Shown piece after piece: positions 26,913-35,489 of a stretch of 64,000 nt of DNA. The stretch is from Castellaniella sp047971665. Its GTDB lineage: Bacteria > Pseudomonadota > Gammaproteobacteria > Burkholderiales > Burkholderiaceae_B. The notes below the pieces were generated by a model that was not told the origin of the DNA, did not search any database, and saw only the letters and a list, made by a program, of their open reading frames with translations. Made by a program: the position numbers and the translations under genes. Where the stretch lies: positions 35,476 through 99,475 of the forward strand of contig NZ_JBKEAA010000008.1 in NCBI RefSeq assembly GCF_047971665.1, given 5' to 3'. How positions within the stretch are numbered: position 1 is the stretch's first letter; every line of letters starts with the position of its first letter.

Positions 26913-26938
26913 GCGCCCGGCGCCCCAGGCCCGGGCGC
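26913..26938. terminator. GC-rich stem-loop between livK and trpS
   Basis: A perfect 8-bp inverted repeat, GCGCCCGG/CCGGGCGC, with a 10-base loop lies between two convergent genes. It lacks a T-tract on either strand, so it may only weaken read-through. Confidence 0.35.
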
Positions 26939-26952
26939 TCAGCGCCCCGTCC

Positions 26953-28293
26953 TCAGAGAGCCGACAATGCGTCCTGCACCTGAGGCACCAGGGCCGCGCG
27001 CACCCGCGCCCAGCACTGGCCGCCGGCTTCGAGGCTGACGCAGCCGTCAGCCGCGGCTTTCAGATCCGACAGGTCACGACCGACGAACAGACGGCCCAAA
27101 CCATTCAGCGCCTTGGGATCGTCAAAGGGCTCGGACAGCAGCAGCTCGGCGCCATCGGTCCCGAACAGACGCTGGCGGAAACGCCCCTCCTCGTCCCGGA
27201 AAGACACGATCCGGGCGCGACCGGCGCGCGCCGCAGCCGTTCCCTGCGCCGCAGACCTGGCGCTCGTGCCTGCGGACAGCCGCAGGCCGACCGCCTCGCG
27301 CAAACGCGCCATCAGCGGGGTGGCGGTCCGCCTGGCCTTGGCCGCGCCCGCCAGCAGGATGGTCTCGATCCGTTCGGGATGGGCCATCAGTTCCGCATAG
27401 TATTCACGTCGCGGCCCGATCTGGGCCTCGATCAGCTCGCACAGGGCCTGCTTGGCCTCGCCCCAGCCCAGGCCGCCTTCCAGCGCCGTCCGGAAATCCG
27501 CCGCCTGCGCCGGCGTGGCAAAGGCCTGATACAGCGTATACAGATGCGAGTTCTCGGCATCCTTGGGTTCACCGGGCTGGCGCGAATCGGTGACGATCCG
27601 CGCCACGGCGGATTTCAGCGCTTTGGCTCCGCCCTCGAACAGGGGGATGGTGTTGTCGTAGCTCTTGGACATCTTGCGCCCGTCCAGGCCCGGCAGCGTG
27701 GCGACAGCCTCGTCGACCTGGACCTCCGGCAGCACGAACAGATCCTCGCCCTGGCCATACAGATGGTTGAAGCGCTGGGCGATATCGCGCGCCATTTCCA
27801 GGTGCTGAATCTGATCGCGACCCACCGGCACGCAATGCGCATTGAACAACAGGATGTCGGCGGCCATCAGCACCGGGTAGGAAAAAAGCCCCATGGTGAC
27901 CCCGTCATCCGGTTCGATGCCCTTGGCCGTGTTGGCGTCCACCGACGCCTTGTAGGCATGCGCGCGATTCATCAGCCCTTTGGCCGTGACGCAGCTCAGC
28001 ATCCAGCACAGCTCGGGAATCTCCGGAACATCCGACTGGCGGTAGAAAGTCGTCCGTTCCGTATCCAGCCCCGCGGCAATCCAGGTCGCGGCCAACTCGA
28101 GCCGCGAGCGCGCGATGCGGGCCGGATCGTCGCACTTGATGAGCGCGTGATAATCAGCCAGGAAGAAAAACGCATCCACGCCGGGCTCGACGCTGGCCTG
28201 AATCGCCGGGCGGATCGCGCCTGCGTAATTGCCCAGATGGGGCGTGCCCGACGTGGTGATGCCAGTCAGGACGCGGGTGACGGGTGTGCTCAT
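26953..28293 (-). CDS. trpS: Tryptophanyl-tRNA synthetase with C-terminal extension
   Basis: A 446-residue class I aminoacyl-tRNA synthetase that charges tRNA-Trp. The HIGH-like motif is TSGTPHLGNYAGA at residues 13-25, and KMSKS is intact near 206-210 (GRKMSKSYDN). The catalytic core ends near residue 345. A low-complexity Ala/Arg linker and about 75 residues (FRDEEGRFRQRLFGTDGAEL, then LNGLGRLFVGRDLSDLK) follow. This tail is absent from the about 330-residue enzymes but is usual, as I recall, in Bordetella relatives, and looks like a small DUF1508-type fold. It is convergent with livK. Confidence 0.92.
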   Translation of the reverse strand: MSTPVTRVLTGITTSGTPHLGNYAGAIRPAIQASVEPGVDAFFFLADYHALIKCDDPARIARSRLELAATWIAAGLDTERTTFYRQSDVPEIPELCWMLSCVTAKGLMNRAHAYKASVDANTAKGIEPDDGVTMGLFSYPVLMAADILLFNAHCVPVGRDQIQHLEMARDIAQRFNHLYGQGEDLFVLPEVQVDEAVATLPGLDGRKMSKSYDNTIPLFEGGAKALKSAVARIVTDSRQPGEPKDAENSHLYTLYQAFATPAQAADFRTALEGGLGWGEAKQALCELIEAQIGPRREYYAELMAHPERIETILLAGAAKARRTATPLMARLREAVGLRLSAGTSARSAAQGTAAARAGRARIVSFRDEEGRFRQRLFGTDGAELLLSEPFDDPKALNGLGRLFVGRDLSDLKAAADGCVSLEAGGQCWARVRAALVPQVQDALSAL

Positions 28294-28337
28294 GGGGTTT
28301 CCAGGGAATTTCCGGACAGACGCGGCATCTCACGCCG

Positions 28338-29429
28338 CTAAAGGACGACCGAGGCCCGGCGTGTTTCGGCCAGGTATTCGCGCGATTGCATTTCCATCAG
28401 GCGCGACACAGTGCGGGAGAACTCGTTCGACATCGGGCCTTCAGTATAAAGCTCGTCGGCCGGACACTGGGCCGACAGGATCAGTTTGACCTTGTGGTCA
28501 TACAGCACATCGACCAGCCAGGTGAAGCGACGCGCTTCGGAGGCCTGACGAGGCGCCATCCGGGGCACATCGGAGACAATCACGGTTTGAAAGCGGTCCG
28601 CCAGATCCAGATAATCATTCTGTGAACGGGGTGTGCCGCACAGCGCCATGAAGTCGAACCAGACCACGGTTCCGGCCAGCGCCACCGCCTGAATCTCGCG
28701 GTTCTCGATGTTCAGCACAGGCTTCTGCTCGGCGGTATCGGCCAGACGATCGAAGGCCGAACGCAGTTCGTCATGGGTCGCCGCCACGATCGGGGTGATG
28801 TACATGCGCAGTTGCGCCAGGGTGCGGCGCCGGTAATCCACCCCCGCATCGACGTTGAGCACATCCATCTTTTCCTGGATCAGCGCGATGGCCGGCAGAA
28901 TGCGGTCGCGGTGCAGACCGTCCGGGTAGAGGGTGGATGGCTCGTAGTTCGAGGTCATGACAAACGACGTGCCGTATTCGAACAGCCGCAGCAACAGCCG
29001 GTACAGGATCATGGCATCAGCCACATCCGACACATGGAACTCGTCAAAACAGATCAGACGGTAGCGCGCGGCGATCTTGCGCGCCACATGATCCAGCGGA
29101 TCGGACTCGCCGCTGACTTCGCGGATCTCCCGATGCACGCCCCGCATGAACTCATGGAAATGCAGGCGGACCTTGCGCTTGACGGGTACGGTCAGATAGA
29201 ACGCATCCATCAGAAAGCTCTTGCCACGCCCGACACCGCCCCACAGATAGACCCCGCGGGGCACGACCGGGTGGAAAAACAGCCTTTTCAGGCCGTTGGA
29301 GCGCTGGCGCTTGAACTCGATCCAGTCGTCGTAGTATCGCTGCAGGCGCTCGACCGCCACGCGCTGGGCCTCGTCCGCGACGAAGCCCCGCTCGTTGAGC
29401 GCCTGCGCGTAGTACGCGCTGACATCCAT
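28338..29429 (-). CDS. zapE: AFG1-family cell-division ATPase ZapE
   Basis: A P-loop ATPase of the ZapE/AFG1 family, about 363 residues. Walker A is LWGGVGRGKSFLMD, Walker B is RLICFDEFHVSDVADAM, and the sensor region VMTSNYEPSTLYPDGLHRDR is characteristic. In E. coli ZapE acts at the Z-ring late in division; the mitochondrial relative handles respiratory-complex proteins. The ATG at 29429 begins MDVSAYYAQALNERGF, which fits the family. GTG at 29453 or TTG at 29456 could extend it. It follows lpdA by about 40 bp on the same strand, a neighbour order common in related genomes. Confidence 0.85.
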   Translation of the reverse strand: MDVSAYYAQALNERGFVADEAQRVAVERLQRYYDDWIEFKRQRSNGLKRLFFHPVVPRGVYLWGGVGRGKSFLMDAFYLTVPVKRKVRLHFHEFMRGVHREIREVSGESDPLDHVARKIAARYRLICFDEFHVSDVADAMILYRLLLRLFEYGTSFVMTSNYEPSTLYPDGLHRDRILPAIALIQEKMDVLNVDAGVDYRRRTLAQLRMYITPIVAATHDELRSAFDRLADTAEQKPVLNIENREIQAVALAGTVVWFDFMALCGTPRSQNDYLDLADRFQTVIVSDVPRMAPRQASEARRFTWLVDVLYDHKVKLILSAQCPADELYTEGPMSNEFSRTVSRLMEMQSREYLAETRRASVVL

Positions 29430-29472
29430 CCGCGTCTGAGAGGACGAACTCACCAAACAGGACTCGGACGAG

Positions 29473-30900
29473 CTACAGGTTCAGCGTGCGCTTGTCGACC
29501 GCCAGGGCGGCTTCCTTGACGGCTTCGGACAGCGTCGGGTGCGCATGGCAGATGCGCGCGATGTCCTCGGCGGCGCCGCGGAATTCCATGATGGTCACGG
29601 CCTCGGAGATGAGCTCGGAGGCCATCGGGCCGACGATATGCACACCCAGCACCTCATCGGTCTTGGCATCGGCCAGAATCTTGACGAAACCGGTGGTGTC
29701 CCCCAGCGCGCGGGCACGGCCGTTGGCCATAAAGGGGAAGCTGCCGACCTTGTAGTCACGACCTTCGGATTTCAGTGCCTGCTCGGTCTTGCCCACCCAG
29801 GCGACTTCGGGCGAGGTATAGATGACCCAGGGGATGGTGTCGAAATTGACGTGACCATGCTGGCCGGCGATACGCTCGGCCACGGCCACGCCTTCTTCCT
29901 CGGCCTTGTGCGCCAGCATCGGCCCGCGCACCACGTCGCCGACCGCCCAGACGTTGGTCAGGTTGCTGCGGCAATCCTGATCGACGACCACGAACCCGCG
30001 CTCGTCCAGCTTGAGGCCCACCACATCGGCGCCCAGGCCCTGCGTGTTGGGCACGCGGCCGATGGACACGATCAGATGGTTGACCGACAGCTTCTGCTCG
30101 GCGCCGGCCGCGTCGGTGTACTGTACATTGACACTCTTGGCCGTGGTCTTGACCTCGGTGATGCGCACGCCGGTCCGGATGTCGAGACCTTGCTTGACGA
30201 GCGCCTTCTGGGCCTCTTTGGCCACATCGCGGTCGACAGCACCGAGAAAATCGGGCATGGCTTCCAGGATGGTGACATCGGCCCCCAGGCGGCGCCAGAC
30301 GCTGCCCATTTCCAGGCCGATGACGCCCGCGCCGATGATGCCGAGCTTTTTGGGCACGGCGGGAATCCGCAGCGCGCCGTCGTTCGAGAGGATCTGCTCC
30401 TCGTCGAAGGGCACGTCGGGCAGCGCGCGTGCGCTGGAGCCGGTGGCCACGATCACGTGGCGGCCTTCGAGTTCCTCATCGGTCTTGCCGGCGACCTTGA
30501 CGGCCCAGCCGAAGTCCGTCTTGGCGGTCAGCGAACCGGTTCCGTGGAAGAAGGACACCTTGTTCTTCTTGAACAGGAACAGAATGCCTTCGTTGTTCTG
30601 CTTGACCACCGTGTCCTTGCGGCCGATCAGCTTGGCCAGATCCAGGCTCACGCCCTTGGCGGTGATGCCGTGCTCGGCGAAATGATGGTTCAGTTGCTCG
30701 TAGTGCTCGGACGATTGCAGCAGCGCCTTGGACGGAATGCAGCCGACATTGGTGCAGGTGCCGCCGGGCGCCGGCTTGCCCGCCGGGCTGGTCCAGGCAT
30801 CCACGCAGGCCACGGACAGGCCCAGCTGGGCGGCGCGGATGGCGGCAATATAGCCGCCAGGACCGGCGCCGATCACGATCACATCGAATTGTTTTGCCAT
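29473..30900 (-). CDS. lpdA: Dihydrolipoamide dehydrogenase (E3) of 2-oxoglutarate dehydrogenase
   Basis: A 475-residue flavoprotein that reoxidises dihydrolipoyl groups with NAD+. The FAD motif is VIGAGPGGYIA at residues 9-19. The redox-active pair is Cys49/Cys54 in GGTCTNVGCIPSK. The NAD motif is IIGAGVIGLEMGSVW near 185, and the catalytic His-Glu is in HAHPTLSE near 452. No lipoyl domain is fused to the N-terminus. Position directly after odhA-odhB assigns it to the 2-oxoglutarate complex. Confidence 0.93.
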   Translation of the reverse strand: MAKQFDVIVIGAGPGGYIAAIRAAQLGLSVACVDAWTSPAGKPAPGGTCTNVGCIPSKALLQSSEHYEQLNHHFAEHGITAKGVSLDLAKLIGRKDTVVKQNNEGILFLFKKNKVSFFHGTGSLTAKTDFGWAVKVAGKTDEELEGRHVIVATGSSARALPDVPFDEEQILSNDGALRIPAVPKKLGIIGAGVIGLEMGSVWRRLGADVTILEAMPDFLGAVDRDVAKEAQKALVKQGLDIRTGVRITEVKTTAKSVNVQYTDAAGAEQKLSVNHLIVSIGRVPNTQGLGADVVGLKLDERGFVVVDQDCRSNLTNVWAVGDVVRGPMLAHKAEEEGVAVAERIAGQHGHVNFDTIPWVIYTSPEVAWVGKTEQALKSEGRDYKVGSFPFMANGRARALGDTTGFVKILADAKTDEVLGVHIVGPMASELISEAVTIMEFRGAAEDIARICHAHPTLSEAVKEAALAVDKRTLNL

Positions 30901-30921
30901 GATGAATTCTCGAAGAGGTTA

Positions 30922-30948
30922 GCGGGCATGCGCCATGCGCATGCCCGC
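30922..30948 (-). other. Intercistronic hairpin between odhB and lpdA
   Basis: A perfect 11-bp inverted repeat, GCGGGCATGCG/CGCATGCCCGC, with a 5-base loop lies in the 95-bp gap. No T-tract follows on the coding (minus) strand, so mRNA stabilisation or partial attenuation is more likely than full termination. Confidence 0.45.
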
Positions 30949-30995
30949 CGGGCGCGCCCGGGGTGGGCGCGCGCGCAATGACGCCGTATCCGGAA

Positions 30996-32213
30996 TCAGA
31001 CGCCCAGCATCAGACGCTGAGGGTCTTCCAGGGCTTCTTTCATGGCCACCAGGGCCAGGACGGCTTCGCGTCCGTCGATGATCCGGTGGTCGTAGGACAG
31101 CGCCAGGAAGTTGATCGGACGGATCACGATCTGGCCGTTTTCCACGACCGGCCGTTCCTTGGTGGCATGCACGCCGAGGATGGCCGATTGCGGCGGATTG
31201 ATGATCGGGGTCGAGAGCATCGAGCCGAACACGCCGCCATTGGAGATCGAGAAGGTCCCGCCGGTCAGTTCTTCCAGACCCAGTTTACCCGCTTGGGCAC
31301 GCTGACCGAAGTCGGCGATCTGCTTTTCGATTTCAGCGATGCTGAGCTGGTCGACATTGCGCAGGATGGGCACCACCAGGCCGCGCGGGCTGCCCACGGC
31401 GATCCCGATATCGAAGTAGCCGTGGTAGATGATGTCCTTGCCGTCCACCGAGGCGTTGACGATCGGATAGCGCTTGAGCGCGGCGACGGCGGCCTTGACG
31501 AAGAAGGACATGAAGCCCAGTTTGACACCGTGTTCCTTTTCGAAGACGTCCTTGTATTTCTTGCGCAGATCGATCACCGCCTGCATGTTGACCTCGTTGA
31601 AGGTCGTCAGGATGGCGTTCTCGGTCTGGGACTGGATCAGGCGCTCGGCAACGCGGGCGCGCAGGCGGCTCATGGGCACGCGCTGCTCGGGACGACCATC
31701 CAGGCCGACCGGCACGGGGGCCGACGGCGTGGCGGGGGCGGCGGGTGCCTGCGATGCGCTCAGGGCGTCGCCCTTGGTCACGCGGCCGCCACGGCCCGTG
31801 CCTTCGACGGTGGCGGGATCGATGCCCTTTTCGGACAGGATCTTGCCGGCGGACGGGGACGCCACCGAAGACTTGGCGGCCGGCCTGGTCGTCTCGGCGG
31901 CGGCCGGCGCGGAAGCCTGCGCCGGCGCAGCCGCCTCGGCAGGCGCGGCGGCCGGCGTAGCGGCAGCCTTGGCATCGGAGTCGATGCGGGCGAGGACTTC
32001 ACCCGAGGTGACGGTGCTGCCGTCGCCCTTGACGATCTCGGAGAGCACGCCGGCGGTCGGGGCCGGGACTTCCAGGACGACCTTGTCGGTTTCGACCTCG
32101 ATCAGGATCTCGTCGGCCTCAACGGCTTCTCCGGGCTGCTTTTTCCAGTTGAGCAGGGTGGCTTCCGATATTGATTCGGAAAGCTGCGGAACGAGGACTT
32201 CGGTAATGGCCAT
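30996..32213 (-). CDS. odhB: Dihydrolipoyllysine succinyltransferase (E2)
   Basis: A 405-residue E2 component (SucB). The lipoyl domain spans residues 1-77, with the modified lysine at Lys44 in EVETDKVVLEV. An Ala/Pro-rich hinge follows. The E3-binding domain is near 112-150 (SPSAGKILSEKGIDPATVEG), and the catalytic domain from about 175 ends with His376 of YDHRIIDGREAV. It forms the core that passes succinyl groups from E1-bound decarboxylated 2-oxoglutarate to CoA. It follows odhA after 40 bp. Confidence 0.94.
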   Translation of the reverse strand: MAITEVLVPQLSESISEATLLNWKKQPGEAVEADEILIEVETDKVVLEVPAPTAGVLSEIVKGDGSTVTSGEVLARIDSDAKAAATPAAAPAEAAAPAQASAPAAAETTRPAAKSSVASPSAGKILSEKGIDPATVEGTGRGGRVTKGDALSASQAPAAPATPSAPVPVGLDGRPEQRVPMSRLRARVAERLIQSQTENAILTTFNEVNMQAVIDLRKKYKDVFEKEHGVKLGFMSFFVKAAVAALKRYPIVNASVDGKDIIYHGYFDIGIAVGSPRGLVVPILRNVDQLSIAEIEKQIADFGQRAQAGKLGLEELTGGTFSISNGGVFGSMLSTPIINPPQSAILGVHATKERPVVENGQIVIRPINFLALSYDHRIIDGREAVLALVAMKEALEDPQRLMLGV

Positions 32214-32253
32214 GATGATTCTTCCGTGTTGTCTGTATTTAAAGGAGGTCGGA

Positions 32254-35133
32254 TTATTTGCTCAGCGTGAAGCTCTTGAACTTGGGCGAAAAGGCCTGCT
32301 CGATCAGGGCGCGCTGTTGTTCCTGGTGCTTGGCCATGTAGCCGACGGCGGGCGAAGCCGATGCCGGGCGACCGGCGTAGCCGAGTTTCTGGCCGTCTCC
32401 CATGTTCTCGAACAGATGATGCTGCACGTAGAACCACGGGCCCTGGTTCTGGGGTTCGTCCTGAACCCAGATCAGTTCCTTGGCGTTGGGGTATTTCTGC
32501 AATTCGGCCTGGAAGGACTTGTGCGCGAACGGGTAAAGCTGCTCGATCCGCAGGATGACCACGTCCTTGCGATCCTGCTCATCGCGCGCATGCACCAGAT
32601 CGTAGTAGACCTTGCCGGAGCACAGCAGCACGCGCTTGACGCCGTCCGGCGCGATGTTCGCGTCGGCTTCGCCGATCACGGGCTTGAAGCCGCCCTCGGC
32701 CAGGTCTTCGAGGGGCGAAGCGGCATTCTTGTTGCGCAGCAGCGACTTGGGCGTGAAGATCACCAGCGGCTTGCGGAAGGGACGGATCATCTGCCGGCGC
32801 AGCACATGGAAAATCTGCGCGCCGTTGGTCGGCTGCACGACCTGCATGTTGTTGTCCGCGCACAGTTGCAGGAAGCGTTCGATGCGCGCCGAGGAGTGCT
32901 CCGGCCCCTGCCCCTCGTAGCCGTGCGGCAGCATCAGCGTCAGGCCGCACTGGCGTCCCCACTTGGCCTCGCCCGAGGAGATGAACTGGTCGATCACGAC
33001 CTGGGCGCCATTGGCGAAATCGCCGAACTGGGCCTCCCAGATGGTCAGCACATTGGGCTCGGCGGTGGAGTAACCGTACTCGAAACCCAGCACGGCGGCC
33101 TCGGACAGCACGGAGTCGATGACCACGAACGGCGCCTGTCCCTCGGACACGTTCTGCAGGGGCACATAGGTCCCGTCGTCCCAGCGCTCGCGCTTCTGGT
33201 CGTGCAGCACGGCATGACGGTGAGTGAAGGTGCCGCGGCCGGAATCCTGGCCCGTGAAGCGGATGGCATAGCCATTGTTCACCAGGGAGGCAAAGGCCAG
33301 ATGCTCGCCCATGCCCCAGTCCACGGGATGCTCGCCGCGCGCCATCGCCAGGCGGTCGGCCAGGAGCTTCTTGACCAGCGGATGCACGGTGAAATTGTCC
33401 GGCACCTGGGTGAGTCTTTCGCCGATGCGGGTCAACTCGGCCAGAGGAATGCCGGTATCGGCATGATCCGTCCACTTGGCGCCCAGGAACGGCGACCAGT
33501 CGGTGGAATACTTGTTCTTGTAGTCGGTCAGGACCGGCTCGACCGTGTGCTGGCCGTCCTCCATCAGCTGACGGTAGTCCTTGACCATCTGGTCGGGCTC
33601 GCCCGCGTTGAGGATGCCCTGGGCCACCAGCCGGTCGCCGTAGAGCTTGCGCGTGCCGGGATGGGTGCCGATGCTCTTGTACATCAGCGGCTGGGTCAGG
33701 GACGGCGTGTCCTGTTCGTTGTGGCCGAGCTTGCGGAAGCAGACGATATCCACGACCACGTCATGCTTGAACCGCTGACGATAGTCCAGCGCCAGGCGCG
33801 TGATGAACACCACGGCCTCGGGATCGTCGCCGTTGACGTGGAAGACCGGCGCCTCGATCATCTTGACCACGTCCGTGCAATACAGCGTGGAGCGCGAGTC
33901 GCGCGGATCCGAGGTCGTGAAGCCGATCTGGTTGTTGATGACGATGTGCAGCGTGCCGCCCGTGCCGTACCCGCGCGTCTGGGCAAGGTTCAGGGTCTCC
34001 ATCACCACGCCCTGCCCGGCAAATGCGGCGTCCCCGTGCACCAGCACCGGCAGAACCTGCTCGCCGGCCTCGTCCTCGCGACGGTCCTGGCGGGCGCGCA
34101 CACTGCCTTCGACCACCGGGTCGACGATCTCGAGGTGCGAGGGATTGAAGGCCAGCGACAGGTGGACCGGACCGCCGCGCGTGGACAGATCGCTGGAAAA
34201 GCCGTTGTGGTACTTGACGTCACCGTCGCTCAGGGCCTGACTGTGCTTGCCCTCGAACTCGGCGAACAGGTCGCCGGGCATCTTGCCCATGATGTTGACC
34301 AGCATGTTCAGACGGCCGCGGTGCGCCATGCCCACGACGATTTCCTGAACGCCGTTCTCGCCGGCATGGTTCACGACCTCGTCCATGGCGGCGATGAAGC
34401 TCTCGCCGCCTTCGAGGGAAAAGCGCTTCTGGCCGACGTACTTGGTATGCAGAAACCGTTCCAGGCCTTCGGCCTCGGTCACCTGGCGCAGAATGTTGCG
34501 CTTTTCTTCGACGGTGAATTCCGGCACGCTCAGCGTGGACTCCAGGCGTTCCTGGATCCAGCGCTTGATCGCCGGATCCGAGACGTGCATGAATTCAGCG
34601 CCGACGTTGTGGCAATACGTATCACGCAGGGCCTTGAGGATGTCCCTCATGGTCATCGTATCGGCCTTGGTGAAGTAGGTGTTCGTGGCCGAATAGATCT
34701 GGTCGAGGTCGGCCTCGGTCAGGCCGTAGAACGCGGGATCGAGTTCCGGAATGTCCAGCCGGTCGCGGCGCTTGAGGGGATCGAGCTGGGCAATATGGGA
34801 ACCCAGCGTGCGATAGGCGGCGATGATGGACTGGACATAGACCTGTTTGCCGGCGATGGCCAGGGACTGGTCGGAGGCTTGGGCGGGGCGGACCTGGAAG
34901 GCGTTTTCGCGAGCGCGCTGGGCGAAGGAGGCGACGATCGGGGCATGCGCCTGATCACGGGTGCCTTCCCGGCCATCGACTGCGGGCTGATGCTGCAATT
35001 GATCGAAGTAGGCGCGCCACTGATCAGGAATGGCTCCCGGATTGTTCAGATAGGCTTCGTAGAGGTCTTCTACGTAGGGCGCGTTGGCGCCGAATAAATA
35101 GGACTTGGACTGGAGTTCTTGTTCCGAGGACAT
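32254..35133 (-). CDS. odhA: 2-oxoglutarate dehydrogenase E1 component
   Basis: A 959-residue thiamine-diphosphate enzyme (SucA). The short N-terminal segment SYLFGANAPYVEDLYEAYLN docks to E2. GMAHRGRLNMLVNIMGK (about 260-276) and HGDAAFAGQGVVMET (about 365-380) are conserved active-site stretches. GFEYGYSTAEPNVLTIWEAQ and HGYEGQGPEHSSARIERFLQ lie in the C-terminal transketolase-like part. The ATG at 35133 has AGGTGA 8 bp upstream; GTG at 35145 is an alternative. First gene of odhA-odhB-lpdA. A weak promoter-like TTAAAC-N17-TATACT on the minus strand at 35299-35271 lies upstream. Confidence 0.94.
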   Translation of the reverse strand: MSSEQELQSKSYLFGANAPYVEDLYEAYLNNPGAIPDQWRAYFDQLQHQPAVDGREGTRDQAHAPIVASFAQRARENAFQVRPAQASDQSLAIAGKQVYVQSIIAAYRTLGSHIAQLDPLKRRDRLDIPELDPAFYGLTEADLDQIYSATNTYFTKADTMTMRDILKALRDTYCHNVGAEFMHVSDPAIKRWIQERLESTLSVPEFTVEEKRNILRQVTEAEGLERFLHTKYVGQKRFSLEGGESFIAAMDEVVNHAGENGVQEIVVGMAHRGRLNMLVNIMGKMPGDLFAEFEGKHSQALSDGDVKYHNGFSSDLSTRGGPVHLSLAFNPSHLEIVDPVVEGSVRARQDRREDEAGEQVLPVLVHGDAAFAGQGVVMETLNLAQTRGYGTGGTLHIVINNQIGFTTSDPRDSRSTLYCTDVVKMIEAPVFHVNGDDPEAVVFITRLALDYRQRFKHDVVVDIVCFRKLGHNEQDTPSLTQPLMYKSIGTHPGTRKLYGDRLVAQGILNAGEPDQMVKDYRQLMEDGQHTVEPVLTDYKNKYSTDWSPFLGAKWTDHADTGIPLAELTRIGERLTQVPDNFTVHPLVKKLLADRLAMARGEHPVDWGMGEHLAFASLVNNGYAIRFTGQDSGRGTFTHRHAVLHDQKRERWDDGTYVPLQNVSEGQAPFVVIDSVLSEAAVLGFEYGYSTAEPNVLTIWEAQFGDFANGAQVVIDQFISSGEAKWGRQCGLTLMLPHGYEGQGPEHSSARIERFLQLCADNNMQVVQPTNGAQIFHVLRRQMIRPFRKPLVIFTPKSLLRNKNAASPLEDLAEGGFKPVIGEADANIAPDGVKRVLLCSGKVYYDLVHARDEQDRKDVVILRIEQLYPFAHKSFQAELQKYPNAKELIWVQDEPQNQGPWFYVQHHLFENMGDGQKLGYAGRPASASPAVGYMAKHQEQQRALIEQAFSPKFKSFTLSK

Positions 35134-35489
35134 TGTGCGCTTCACCTGACGGGTGCTTCACCCGAACGATGCAGATTGAAAAACCTTCCGCGGCTCGGCC
35201 AGACCGATGAGCGGATAGCAGGGGCAGAAGGCAACGGTACGACGCCTTGCATAAGCCGTATTAAGGCCAAAGTATACCCGCCTCGCGGCATAGGTTTAAA
35301 CTGATCTGCCGAAAACACCCAATCGGGACTGATTTTCACCCGGTGGGCGTTGGTATTAACAAACACTCGGCAAATACTCGGAAAAAACAGAGACCCGGTC
35401 ATAAACAAACACGCGAATAAACACACAATCGGGCGGGTTCTTTCACCGCGACGACACGTACGATACGAAACAGCAGGAGCACAGGATCC
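35134..35489. other. Divergent intergenic region odhA/maeB
   Basis: A 356-bp gap holding promoters for both neighbours but no supported gene. On the minus strand TTAAAC-N17-TATACT (35299 to 35271) is the best -35/-10 candidate for odhA. The part from 35340 to 35435 is rich in A and C, with AACAAACAC twice (about 35357 and 35402) and ACTCGG twice 13 bp apart, which could be regulator contacts. A short frame at 35119-35304 has no family features and was not called. Confidence 0.4.

Noticed and set aside
31474..35097. A 1207-codon open frame on the plus strand
   Set aside because: It is antisense to odhB/odhA, has no family-like segments, and is explained by the third-position GC bias of the real genes.
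35119..35304. A 61-codon open frame upstream of maeB
   Set aside because: No start-site support and no family resemblance; it overlaps the odhA start and probable promoter.
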